Origin: Septoria linicola
Lineage: Eukaryota; Ascomycota; Dothideomycetes; Mycosphaerellales; Mycosphaerellaceae
Assembly (NCBI GenBank): GCA_024114885.1
Contig: CP099420.1
Location: 2,480,001 to 2,544,000, forward strand
Length of the DNA stretch: 64,000 nucleotides
Reading direction: 5' to 3'
Part shown: in pieces, positions 51,211 through 62,025 of the stretch
Layout of the letters: each line of letters starts with the position of its first letter
How positions within the stretch are numbered: position 1 is the first letter of the stretch
Notes under the pieces: generated by a model
Told to the model about the DNA's origin: nothing
Database searches by the model: none
Seen by the model: only the letters and a program-made list of their open reading frames with translations
Translations under genes and position numbers: made by a program

Positions 51211-52341
51211 ATGGCCTCCATCTGCACGCGCTGCGCACTGCGCATCCAACGCGCATCGCAAAGAGAAGGATCGATCATCCCTGCCTCCTCCCGCGCCTTC
51301 TCACAATCGACTTCCTCCTCCCGCGAATTCCCGATGTTTGAATACTCGACCAACGACGACCTCAATGATGCCCTGGCCAACTTCCGCAACAAGCATCTCG
51401 TGCCGGCCTTTCTCAACCGCCGCGAGCAGAAACTCATCTTCTCGCCCAAGCAGAAAGATTACCTCAAGGAGAACCCGCAAACCATCGAGCTCGGCGGCGA
51501 GGAAATCGAGCTGCAATGGATCGACCGCCTGACTGACCGACCTGCGCGCAAAAAGCTGGTCAAGGATGCGCTGAATCAAATCTTCCAAACCAAAGACGGC
51601 AAAGCATGGGAGAATGTCGGGAAGCTGATGATTGCCAATCAGACGTTGAAGAAGCCGCTCGAGGAGAAGCTGCAGGCCAAGATTGTCCGCAAGGCTTTCA
51701 CCCAAGGAAGGAGCTCACACATCTTGACGATATTACAACAGGTGGAAAAGACGGGCATGACGCTGAAGAGCCCCTGCGTGCTGCACACGCTCGTACAAGG
51801 CTTCCGGGACATGGCCATGAAGAGCAATTGGGAGAAGACGCACGTCGAGAAAGCACTGAAGGATATGAATCTGGTGACCCTCATGCTGGAGAGTGAGCAA
51901 CATGGAAACACGGGCGCACTGAGGAAGGGTGATCCGAGGAGGAGTCCGGAAGTGCTCGGCGTCATGCTCGAGCTGGCTGCCGTGTACGCCTTCAAGCACG
52001 CCGATGCAAAGGACGTGAATGGCATCGTGCAGAGGTACGCTGACCGACTGCTGAGCTGTATGAGCGAAGAGCACGTATCTCCTCCGGAAGATGCATTGTA
52101 TTTGTGCAAGACAGGACCACAGACGGCATTCCAGCAGGCCATTCCTGTCTTGCATGGCGTTTTCGTGGCGAACAAAGTCTTGGGCGAGAAGATGCCACAG
52201 GGCGAAAAGGCACGACAAGTCATCGCCAACTACGAGTCACGTCTGTCCAGCCTGGCATCCGAGCTGGAAAGCAGAGCTCCAGAAAAGGGAACATATGACT
52301 ATACTGCACTCGAGGCGTGGAGGAGAATGATTCGAGAGTAG
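51211..52341 (+). CDS. Predicted mitochondrial protein, family not named
   Basis: A single exon of 376 residues starts at ATG 51211. The N-terminus is a likely mitochondrial presequence: Arg/Ser/Ala-rich with no acidic residues until about residue 20, and RAFSQSTSSSREF resembles a processing site. The mature part is alpha-helical and charged. It contains FRNKHLVPAFLNRREQKLIF near the start, a region IVRKAFTQGRSSHILTILQQ with helical-repeat character (PPR/TPR-like spacing), and VMLELAAVYAFKHADAKDVN. This suggests an RNA-binding or assembly role in the organelle, but I cannot name the family. No membrane span is evident. Confidence 0.72.
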   Translation: MASICTRCALRIQRASQREGSIIPASSRAFSQSTSSSREFPMFEYSTNDDLNDALANFRNKHLVPAFLNRREQKLIFSPKQKDYLKENPQTIELGGEEIELQWIDRLTDRPARKKLVKDALNQIFQTKDGKAWENVGKLMIANQTLKKPLEEKLQAKIVRKAFTQGRSSHILTILQQVEKTGMTLKSPCVLHTLVQGFRDMAMKSNWEKTHVEKALKDMNLVTLMLESEQHGNTGALRKGDPRRSPEVLGVMLELAAVYAFKHADAKDVNGIVQRYADRLLSCMSEEHVSPPEDALYLCKTGPQTAFQQAIPVLHGVFVANKVLGEKMPQGEKARQVIANYESRLSSLASELESRAPEKGTYDYTALEAWRRMIRE

Positions 52342-53346
52342 ATCATGAAACGAGACCGTGGAGCCAATTGTGTACCATGACCGAGTTCTGTAAAGCGATA
52401 GAAGACGAGAATCTGGCACCTCGTGGCCAATACGCAATACCACTGTGACCACAATAAGATTCCGAGAGCACAGAAGCAATGGTGAGCCGAGCTATGTTCA
52501 GCCGTGGCTGCTTCGGTCGAGTCCCATCTCCTATTCCTAGCCACGTCTACGCCTAGCAGACACAACATACGTAATGTCGCCCTGACATGTTTGGTTGCGT
52601 GGTGTTGAAGTTCATGTCTCTTGGACGTTCTCTGCACCTAGAATAGGATCCAGGAGGTCTGCGAAATTGCGAGTAAAAGTCCCTTTGTGCTTTCCAATGT
52701 AGCTTGATATCCTGCAGACTGTCGATAGACTACCAGAGCAGCAGTAAACAAGATGCTGATGCTAAGCATGATTACAAGTAGATTTTTCGTCGAGCTGTCA
52801 ATGGCATAGTGTGAAGGAAGTTACTGAAGGGCAGCAAGCGCTGACATGGTCAGCTCGCCAAGCTGATACCAGCTGCAGGATCCCCCCTCATACGATGATA
52901 ACTGCATCGAATCGTCCATTGACACTGTCCATGCTGTATCGGCCAAGCTATTCAAGACTGGGCATCATCCCTTGGCACGAGAAGTGAATATGCTCTTGTG
53001 TTGCACTCCTACTCGATGATGGTACAACTCTCGAACTCGATCTGCAAACCTCTTGTAAGTCTCGAGGGCCATCATATCAAGCCATATCGTTGTTCTCACA
53101 TGTAAAGCGAGCACGTTCGGACACAGATAACAATGGTTCCTGCCAAGTTGTGATAGCTCGCTGCCCCACTCCGCATTCGGAGGATCCGCTACCAATCGGG
53201 CAGTTGAGCACCGAGGTTGCGACGATTGTGCATGGCAGCTCTTGTCTGTGTGCACCTCCAGGCTGTGAAGAGAAGAGTCAATCGATCAGTCGCATGTAGC
53301 GTATAAACTGCAAAGCATTGCAGAAGCTCCGCAAGTACTTGAACAG
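52342..53346. other. Convergent intergenic region, 1.0 kb
   Basis: No gene or repeat is seen between the 3' ends of the mitochondrial-protein and dehydrogenase genes. Confidence 0.45.
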
Positions 53347-54480
53347 CTACTGGTCGTCCTCCAGGCCGACCATCTTCAGTGTATCAGCCCATAATTGCTT
53401 CTCCTTGGATTCATCGTAAGCCCACGGCGCATATCCGTCATCTCCGACTGTCATGGGTTGTCCTTCATGCGCAAAGGGCTTTTCTTCGACACAGTTGCTC
53501 AAGTACTTGCCACCTTTATATTTCCACTCCTCACTCAGTGCAGCATACACCGAAGTCGCTGCACCTTGTTGAGGACTTTTCATGTAACAGATTACTGCTT
53601 CGTTACCTTCGTAGCCCTTCATGTCTTCGGCAACGTGAACCTGCAAACCGGTGGCGATGCCTCCAGGGTGCAGTGAACTGCTATGCAAGTTTCTGGACCC
53701 GTATCGGCGTTCTAGCTCGTTCGAGAAATAAATGTTGGCGGTCTTGGCTTGACCGTAAGATCTCCAATTATTATATGATCCTGGCTCGGAGAAGTTGTAA
53801 TCGTGGAAACGTACTTCAGCCGATCGGTGGCCAAAGCTGGAGACAGAGACAACTCGCGAGGGAAAGTCGGATGTAGCTGAGTTGAGCAAAGCTTCTTTGA
53901 GAAGCTGGAACAGATAGAAGTGACCTATAACAGGGTAGCAAGAGTCAGTGACCAACACATACTGGTATCAGGAGGACATGCGACGCACCGACGTGATTCG
54001 TGCCGAATTGGGTCTCGAAGCCGTCCTTGGTCTTTCCTTCAGGTGTAGCCATTACTCCAGCATTGTTAATGAGTCCGTTGATGGTCTTCGTTTGGCTTAG
54101 AATGTCTTGAGCGCCTTTCTTGACGGAAGAGAGATCGTCCAAGGTCATGTTGATGAGTGTGATCTTGCCGCCCTTTGTCTCTGCCGTGATATCGTCCGCG
54201 ACTTTCTGGCCTTCAAAAGATCAGCTTCGACTCAAGTCTCGTGGATGTGTTAGTATTGCTCACCTTTTGGCACATCTCGGACCGTCCCGAAGACGTGAGC
54301 TCCAGTTGCATACAAAGCTCTCAGAGTCTCAATCCCGATTCCGCTGCTGACTCCTGTCACCACGAATACTTTGTCTGTTAGTTTACCTAAAAGACCTTCG
54401 TCTTTCACAATTTGGAGAGCGGTGGGTCGAGCATCACCAGCACCCTTCGAGTTCTTGTGTGCCTCGGCGTACCGAGACAT
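53347..54480 (-). CDS. Short-chain dehydrogenase/reductase, retinol-dehydrogenase-like
   Basis: Three exons (54264-54480, 53989-54210 and 53347-53924) with introns of 53 and 64 nt (GTGAGC and GTGCGT donors; GAAG and ATAG acceptors) encode 338 residues. SDR landmarks: VTGVSSGIGIE (TGxxxGxG cofactor loop), INNAG, the catalytic Ser in RVVSVSSFGH and the YGQAK motif (Tyr-x-x-x-Lys). The 30-residue N-terminal extension and the C-terminal length fit the WWOX/retinol-dehydrogenase-like extended fungal SDRs. The charged residue after the second strand (TVRDVPKG) suggests NADP. The substrate is unknown. Confidence 0.9.
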
Positions 54481-56149
54481 GTTTCGAGATGGATGTGATT
54501 GAACTGTGTGGCGTGAGGTTCGAAGTGAAAGCTGAGAAACAACAGATAGTCGAGAGGTGGAGGCATGTTCAGACTTCATTCCGCTGGCGTGAGCCCAGAT
54601 ATGCAGTCATGCGCTCATCTTCATTGATGCCCTACAATGGCTTGCAAGGGGAGTAGCCTTCGAGGTCTATGCTGCATAATCTGCTGTCTAGACAGCATGT
54701 GTTATGTCAGTGGCTGAGTACGAATAGTGCAAGATGTGGACAGGAAGAACAAATGCTGACTGAAATGGTCGGACATTGCGGCCGCACCGTTGCCAAGACG
54801 TTTCTTCCGGATAAACCTCCTAAATTCGACTTCACGATTCCGTGATACATGCGCTGCAAGTGGTAATTTGCCCTACAATGGAGTGCGACGATCGTCTCCA
54901 CTCGATATACGGCCGGGGGACATGATGGACTCAGACAGTCTGTGCCATCTTCCTTTGGGACGCGTTCGCTGACATGAACGGAGTGCCGGCGAGATGTCAT
55001 CCGTTGGCGATTCTATTATTGTTAGTCAGACTCATGAGCTTGGCATGTCCTCCCACGTGGACGTCTCCTCTTCGACGAATGTCTTCCACATCAACCTTCC
55101 TTTACATACTTCTTTGAAGTGAGGGCTCCTGGGCTTTCTTCCCCACCAAGAAGTGGTCCGCTTGAACTGCATCGACGAGCACGAGCTGCCACCACTCGCG
55201 AATCTATACGATATCTTCGGCGTTTTCGGTGTGTTCACAGCGTTCGCCTCGGGATATACCACCCCAGCATCCCAGGTAATTGCCAATAGAAGAGGCGGTA
55301 GAACCACGGTCACAGTCTTGACTCAGTGATCAAGAGCGTGACGAACAGCATAGGCATGGCGAGCTTTCATCTATGCTGTGGTGTCATAGTCCGGCCGAAA
55401 TGGCCTCTGGACACTGAGCAAGACGTTTGCACCCGTTTGAGCAGCAAGTTAGGCCTAATGGCACAGCGTGGCCTAGAAGTGGCTCGAGGACCAAGCGAAT
55501 CTGGATTCTGCACTTCGCCAAGCTTCAGCATGCTGCATGCGACTGTTTCTGCGGCCACGTGGTGATCATGTTAGCATCTTCAGGATCTTGGCGTGAGCTA
55601 AAAAGACACTATGGCCGACTCACCTCATGTTCTGGCTCGGAACTTGGACAGCATGGGCTTAGGCCTGCATTTGAATGCGGAGTGTCCAGCCTAGGTGCTG
55701 TGCCTGATATCACAAGCCTACTCAGCGGTGTTCTGCTATGGCGGCTGATCCATTCGCAAAGTCAATTGTACAGGTTCATCCGTATGCCAAGGATACTTAG
55801 CAGAGATGAAGTGGGCTTGGATTCGCCGTGACATGAGCTTGCTCCTTGGAAGCCACGCTAGGGTCTATCTTAGCGGCAACCGGTGAGTTCATCATCGTGG
55901 TGAGATTTAATCTTCAACCCTTGACCGAGACCACCACTATGAACGTGCTCACTAGCCCAAGGTGCCGAGATCCACCAAGGTGAGCACCCGCATCAACACC
56001 GCGCATCTCTGCCGTGCAATATAAGTCCCTGTCGATTCTTCGTTCCATTCGCGATAGCAATCAGAAGCAATCACTTGGCATACTCTCCACAGCCATCTAC
56101 GACCGAACACAACAGCAAGCCTCGTCCAACAACTTCTAGCATATCAAGC
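54481..56149. other. Intergenic region, 1.7 kb
   Basis: No supportable gene. A short plus-strand frame near 55120-55330 (ending at a TGA about 55329) has a hydrophobic, somewhat protein-like stretch (LYDIFGVFGVFTAF), but it has no start and no partner exon. Confidence 0.4.
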
Positions 56150-56679
56150 ATGGCTTGGTGGGCTATCGCAACCCTTGGATGCACCTTCTTCTGCGATAGT
56201 CTGATCAAGGGCCTCAAGGGTATTAGTCGCATAGCTGGCCGCGATTTGGCGCCTGGCACATCGAACGACCGCTTCGCGATCTTCTACTCCGATGTACCAA
56301 ACTCCCTCAACTTGACGGGTCTGGATGTCGAGACGAACGGCGTCGTAGACAACACGACCGCAGTATTCAAGTTCCCTGATGGAACCCAGCAGGTTGGCAA
56401 CTTGACCGGCCATGCCGTATGTGCACCTATACGATAAATACGCTTGATCACATCGCTAACACATGTGTACAGACCCACCTTCCCCAGGGCATTGGGTTTG
56501 GAAACTTCAGCTTTGACGGAGCTGCCGGACAGTGGATCACAGTGGACTTCACTGAGGGTTCAAAGGACGTGGCAGAGTTCTTCAGCTGGCTCTTGGTGGC
56601 CACGCAAGATGGAAATGTCACAGCTGAGGAGTTCAAGCAGGCTGTAGACATCATCCAGCAAGAGGCTACCAGCCCGTAG
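56150..56679 (+). CDS. Small hypothetical protein
   Basis: Two exons (56150-56416 and 56473-56679) with a 56-nt intron (GTATGT donor, CGCTAAC branch, ACAG acceptor, phase 0) encode 157 residues. The first 20 residues (MAWWAIATLGCTFFCDSLIK) are hydrophobic and could be a weak signal or a single anchor. The body contains several N-x-S/T sites. GIGFGNFSFDGAAGQWITVD and a C-terminal helix (TAEEFKQAVDIIQQEA) recall a small beta-plus-helix domain. I recognise no family. If secreted, it would be a short two-Cys protein rather than a Cys-rich effector. Clean splice signals and phase support a real gene. Confidence 0.65.
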
Positions 56680-58187
56680 GTCTGCTGTCACGTCTCGAGT
56701 TTGGCTTGATATATTGGGAGTTGGTCTGAATTCGAAGTTGATCCTTGGCTAAGGATGGGTCGTCTTTGTCACTACGAATGAGTGTGTGTTATCTTCTGCT
56801 CCTGCGAGAGCTATTCGTAGATATTCATGGAATGTTGTCCCTGCTGAAGCTTGTGATTCTGCGCGTTGAATGCCTGAGGCTTCCGAGCTTTCGCCCTTTT
56901 CCGCCCTTGAAACCAACTCCACTTCCTAGTCCTTCCATAGACATACTTTGGAGCAGCACTTATCTCTGTCAGCATAGATGCTGTTCGAGGTCGAAGGCGA
57001 GTCTGGGATATACGCTTCTACAATTGTCCAAGAGTAGAGTGTATAGTTCCGCGAAACGGCAGCACCAAACTGAGGCAGGCGCCAAAGCTACTCATGCTAT
57101 CCTTTGGCAATCTAAGCAAACTACTGACATGGTCATAGAGCGACGGCCATTCTGCCAAGAATTGGAGGACTAATTGATGCATTCGAGTTATAGTGACGCG
57201 GGGGCGGGACCTTAGATGAGATAGCGAAGCGTGGAAAGCGTCTGATCTCGACGACTGTTCTCATGGCAGAGACAGGTACATTGCCGAGGCCAGCTATGTA
57301 GTGAGAATGATTGATGACGATATGTAACATGCTTTTGGGACCCAGTCTGTCGCGGCTAACTCGAGTGTAGATCCCACGTGCCCATATCGTTGGACAGATG
57401 ATTTATTACGACACCCGCCGGATTTTCAAATACACAAATGTGGCCATCTCCTCTATTCAGAAACAATGCTTTGTCGACGCCAGCTTGCAATGTGCACCTC
57501 GGTACACACCTGTTATTGGTATTGATCTTGCCACAATTCGATCCTGGTCATGAGAATATCGGCCGACATGTGGAGGATACAGCAACCGTCCGAACCTTGA
57601 ACATAATCGCATCGTAGATCTCAAAGTCAAATTGCATTTTCCCAGCTAAGACTAAGACTGGAGGAGAAGAAAGCAGCACGATGTTGTCACCAATATAAAG
57701 CGGAGCACCACTCCGGCTGGACAGTGATCTTGGCAGATCAAAACCTGCTTTAAGCGAAAGTTACCAGGGTCTGGAATTGGTAGAGCAGAGGCAACATTTT
57801 GCGGAGACCATGATGCCACCTCTTGCACACAAGAGCAACCGCGGTTCTTTGCAAGATGACGCGAAGTGGTGACCGTTGCCCAAAACGCCACAGCATATGC
57901 ACCAGCACATTCCGTTGAGAGGCTGCGCCACAGCATTTCTGTGAGTCGAGAACGGCTCAAGCCACCAGTCATATCATGCACACGTAGGAGTGGCACCTTT
58001 GTGAACCCGTTTCTCAAGACACGAGTTACGATGACATGACGCGAAGGCAGCTCGTCATCATCTCCAGCAAAGCATAAATGTAGCCTCATGGTAAGGACAA
58101 TTTCGAATTCATATTCAAGCCACAAACTCCAGGTCTTTGTACACTCTATCAACTGCCAGCACTTTGATATCACAGCACTTAGTCAAC
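56680..58187. other. Intergenic region, 1.5 kb
   Basis: No gene is seen. The minus-strand frame at 57652-58173 is random-like in composition. The right end is the promoter of the LEA-like gene. Confidence 0.4.
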
Positions 58188-58899
58188 ATGGACGCAGCAT
58201 CAAACGCAATTGGAAAGTTCCTGTAAGTGTCGATGCCACTCACGTTGAACACTCTGTCTGACATAGTCCCAGTAACAAGGCCGGGGACAAAGACACCACA
58301 GTCGAGCAGGAAGTCGCGCCAGCTGTCGAGCATGACACCATTACCAGGGAGCATGAGACAAGGGAGCAGAAGGTGGTCGACAAGGAGAAGCACGTAGACC
58401 ACTACCACACGACTGTACAACCTTTGACAGACAAGGAAGTCGAAGAAACCAAACACGACCACGAGCAAGCGCCCACAGAGTACCGCCAGATCAACAAAGA
58501 TACCAAAGGGGATGATGTGAAGGCACAAGCCGCAGCCGAGCGGGAAAAGTTCGCGGACAAGACCGAAGAGGGCGTCACACACGAGAAGAAGGTCAACGTG
58601 GGAGAGGTCGTTGGCGAGCAGGTTCACCACCACTTGCACGAGACCATCCAGCCTGTGATTGAAAAGGGTAAGCCTGGTCCACGACCTGCACTCTACATGG
58701 CGACTAATTTGCTACAGAAATCGTCAAGCCTTCTGTGACGCACAAGACTGTCCCAGTGAAGGAGGTCATCCAGGAGCAGTCACAAAACCACGGCGTTACA
58801 AAGAAGGAAGCTATTTCAGTAGACGAGTTCCAGCACCGTCTCGATGGTGAGAAGAAGACTGAGCACAAGGTTGCTGGCGAACTGCCTACCGAGAAATAG
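58188..58899 (+). CDS. LEA-like hydrophilic stress protein ('allergen'-annotated fungal family)
   Basis: Three exons (58188-58222, 58267-58667 and 58718-58899) with introns of 44 and 50 nt (GTAAGT and GTAAGC donors; ATAG and ACAG acceptors) encode 205 residues. The protein is almost entirely charged, with Glu/Lys/His/Thr-rich repeats and no hydrophobic core. The block VHHHLHETIQPVIEKEIVKP followed by THKTVPVKEVIQE is the hallmark of a fungal family often labelled 'allergen' and induced in conidia or stress. A similar, more degenerate copy (HVDHYHTTVQPLTDKEV) lies upstream, so the protein is an imperfect internal duplication. It is probably disordered and heat-soluble. A protective role in drying or heat is inferred, not shown. 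Confidence 0.8.
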
Positions 58900-59788
58900 A
58901 TGTTGTCGAAGCATTTTGTATTTGTACCTTGACGATACCAAATCCTCAGCTAGCTACGGCTGAGTAGAGCCTCCAACGAATTGATTGTAAATTGTATCAC
59001 CATCATTGTCCGGCGTTATTTAAAAAGCTGCCAGTCCTTATATCCTCCGCAGTAATCTTTGGGTAGTCCACTGAAGATCAGGAAACATACTCGCCATTAC
59101 TGTTTTGCTTGAACGCAGGGAGCAGAGCTTTGAAGGAGCGCTAACCAATTGATCGATCTTATGCGCGCAGTATGGCCGATGCCAAGGCTGGTATTGTCCA
59201 TCACTGCGGTCGACGATTCTCAAATGCATATCACACTCTTTTGCGCTGCGAGTGCAAAACGTGGGTCTATTGGATAGACATATATCTTTGTATCGTCTAG
59301 AGTAGTGTGCTAGGGTCGAAAAGTGAGCAGATATCACGTGCACAAGCGCTGAATAGCAGAAGAGATGAGGGATAAAGACTCTTCCGGCCTTCTCTGCCGC
59401 GAGAGACCCTCACCTCAATCGCCATGGCCCACATGGGTCTAAACTGCACCCCGCAGCAGTCACGAGAGTCGCGCCAGTCTTTGCTGATTTGCTCATTCGC
59501 CAATGGCCAGAATGCCTTTTGTCTGACGACGCCTGAGCCGCTCGTTCTGCCGGCGTCGCAGCGTGGTACGCTGGCCGACTGAACTGCCGTCGATGTTGGC
59601 GCCAGGTCCCTGCAGAGAAGAGAGTCAAAGGTATTTGAGTATGACCATTCGCCACGGTAGGTCGTTGTGACATAGCATTTCCTACACTTCCATCACGCTT
59701 GCTGTCGATATACTGCACAAGAGAATCATCTACCACAATCCCTTCTCAACCGAGACCTCGATCTAGCACATTGCCCAGCATAGCAATT
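58900..59788. promoter_or_regulatory. Upstream region of the dioxygenase gene
   Basis: No gene is seen in 0.9 kb. It contains the 3' region of the LEA-like gene and the promoter of the dioxygenase. Confidence 0.4.
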
Positions 59789-60843
59789 ATGTCTGACTAC
59801 CAGCAAGCACCTGGGGCGAACGAATCGAAGCCATCTGGCTCTGCCTCTGGCCGTCAGTACGATCCAAACTTCACACAGCATGTCATCGACACATGCGGCC
59901 CAAAGACGAGCCCTCGCATGAAGCTCATTTTCTCCTCGCTCGCCAAACACATCCATGACTTCGCACGAGAAGTTGATCTTACTCCCGAAGAATGGCTAGC
60001 AGGCGTCAAGTTCTTGAATGAAACTGGCAAGATCTGGGCAGAGAGCGGAGGCAAGAGAAACGAGATGCACAGACTATCAGATATCATTGGCCTGGAGTCA
60101 CTGGTCACAGAAATTGCCAACTATGTCCAGATCGACGACCCGAGCTATGTGCCAACATCGGCTGCAATCCTGGGTCCTTTCTGGTCACCAAACGCACCAT
60201 GGAGAGAACTCGGCGGCTCAATCATTCAGGATGAGCCAAAGGACGGTGTCGTGACTTACATGCACGGCATCATCCGTGATATGAAGACAAAGAAGCCAAT
60301 GCCAGACGTCACATTCGACATGTGGCAAGCGAGCAGCAACGGCAAATACGACTTCCAGGATCCAGACAACCAGAGCGACAACAACCTTCGTGGCAAGTTC
60401 AAGACGGACGAGAATGGCGAGTACAGACTGTACTGCCTTCGACCTACTGCATACTCCCTTCCTCAAGATGGTCCATCATGGGAGCTTCTTACTGCCATCG
60501 ACCGTCACCCAATGCGTCCAGCTCACATTCAGTAAGTTCGATGAATCATGCATCACCTTTCCCCAGTCGCTGACCACCTTCTAGCTTGATGATCACGAAA
60601 CCTGGTTACAAGCCTTGCATCACTCAGATCTACCCCAAGGACGACCCATGGCTCGAGACCGACACTGTCTTCGCTGTCAAGGACGATCTTGTTGTCGACT
60701 TCGCTCCTATCAAGGATCTGCCTGCGAACATGCCTCCTAACGCTGGCAAAGGTGGTCCGGCCACGAGAGAACTGGAGCTGGATATTGTGCTGGCGCCGCT
60801 TGGCGAGGCACTCAGCAGCGCTCAGCCAGTCGTGCATGAGTGA
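59789..60843 (+). CDS. Intradiol ring-cleavage dioxygenase (catechol/hydroxyquinol 1,2-type)
   Basis: Two exons (59789-60531 and 60585-60843) with a 53-nt intron (GTAAGT donor, GCTGACC branch, CTAG acceptor) encode 333 residues. The N-terminal helical dimerisation domain (about 30-130) has FSSLAKHIHDFAREVDLTPE and EWLAGVKFLNETGK. The catalytic beta-sandwich follows, with the non-haem Fe(III) ligands visible: Tyr in NGKYDF, Tyr in TAYSLPQDGP, and both His in RPAHIH. The intron splits the second ligand His codon. The protein cleaves catechol-type rings between the hydroxyls to a cis,cis-muconate or maleylacetate precursor. Catechol or hydroxyquinol is the likely substrate, the latter being common in fungi. 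Cytosolic, no signal peptide. Confidence 0.93.
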
Positions 60844-62025
60844 AAGGAATCTGTACAGGACCTTGATGCATTTACGAAGGCGTATGACTGGAAGACGCGA
60901 GGCATTTTTGTCACTTTGGCGATATGAGCATTCTATGACACCAGACTTTTGAGAAGGACTCTTTTTGTTCTCAGAACCCTTGTACTACTGACATTGTGGG
61001 CGCAATCTATTCACAGAGGCTCATACTTTGGAAAGCTCTGTGTCCTCTTGCCCTGCATGAGTAACGCCTTAGCCTCGCTGCGGAGCTTCATCCTCGTCCT
61101 TCGGCTATTCTCCATCCCCACGGGACTGATGGAGAAGAAAAGATTTCAAGGACGCAGACAGTCTAGGCCATGCCTCACTCGCATATGCTATTCGCCCACC
61201 AAGTCTTCGTCTTTCGCATCATTCCTGGCGTTCATCGACTGCCAAAAGTCCCCCGGGTGTCTGATTTAAGAACTCGTTGGGGAAGCTCACTTTGCAAACA
61301 ACTCTCAGAAGCCAGTCAACTTACACAGCAAACCTGCTCTCCGCGATCCACTTGCGCTTGCGAACACGATGCATAACAGCCGCCGAACGGGAAAGATCCT
61401 CGGTTAATGCGTTTCTGTCCGACTTCATAGCATGTTCCGCAGATCTCTCCTCTGACGACGAGTTCTTATGGTACTGGGGCTGGAGCTGGGAAGGCAAGAG
61501 CCGATGATGCTGTTGCTGCCGCTAGGAGCAGGCCAACGATGGAAAGGTGCATGTCTGGAGGAGGAAGACTTCTGTTCGCAGAACTGTCAGGGTGCTAATG
61601 AGTGAATGGGAATTATGAATTCTGGAGAAATATGTTGCCTATTTTATCTGACTCTCGTGTCGTTCAATACTTGGAGAGCCGAGAAGACATAGACATTACT
61701 CTGCTCATCGTTTAGACGATTCGGACTCGGGGCTGGGGCAAATTTCCATCCCGAAATGTCCGAATTTCTTGGCCTGGCTTATGGTGTCTAGCTGCACGTG
61801 TATTCACAAAGCGCGAGATTGACCCATTTGGTTCATTGTGTACGTGCCTGTTGAAGTATGGTCCACGGTCAACCGCAACATCCACAAGTCTTCGTCAACC
61901 ACACGGTCCTTGCAGCTACGGCCGCACGGATGACTGATGATACTGTAACAACAATGCACGTTGCGATTGTCCTTCGATTCCATGATGCTTTGTCCGGGCT
62001 TTTGCGGTCAGCATAGATTTTGAAA
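60844..62025. other. Convergent intergenic region, 1.2 kb
   Basis: No gene is seen between the 3' ends of the dioxygenase gene and the RBR pseudogene. Base composition is ordinary. Confidence 0.4.

Noticed and set aside
55118..55329. Short hydrophobic plus-strand frame (LYDIFGVFGVFTAF)
   Set aside because: No start codon, no splice acceptor in phase, no recognised family.
57652..58173. 173-codon minus-strand frame upstream of the LEA-like gene
   Set aside because: It overlaps that gene's promoter. Random-like composition and no domain.
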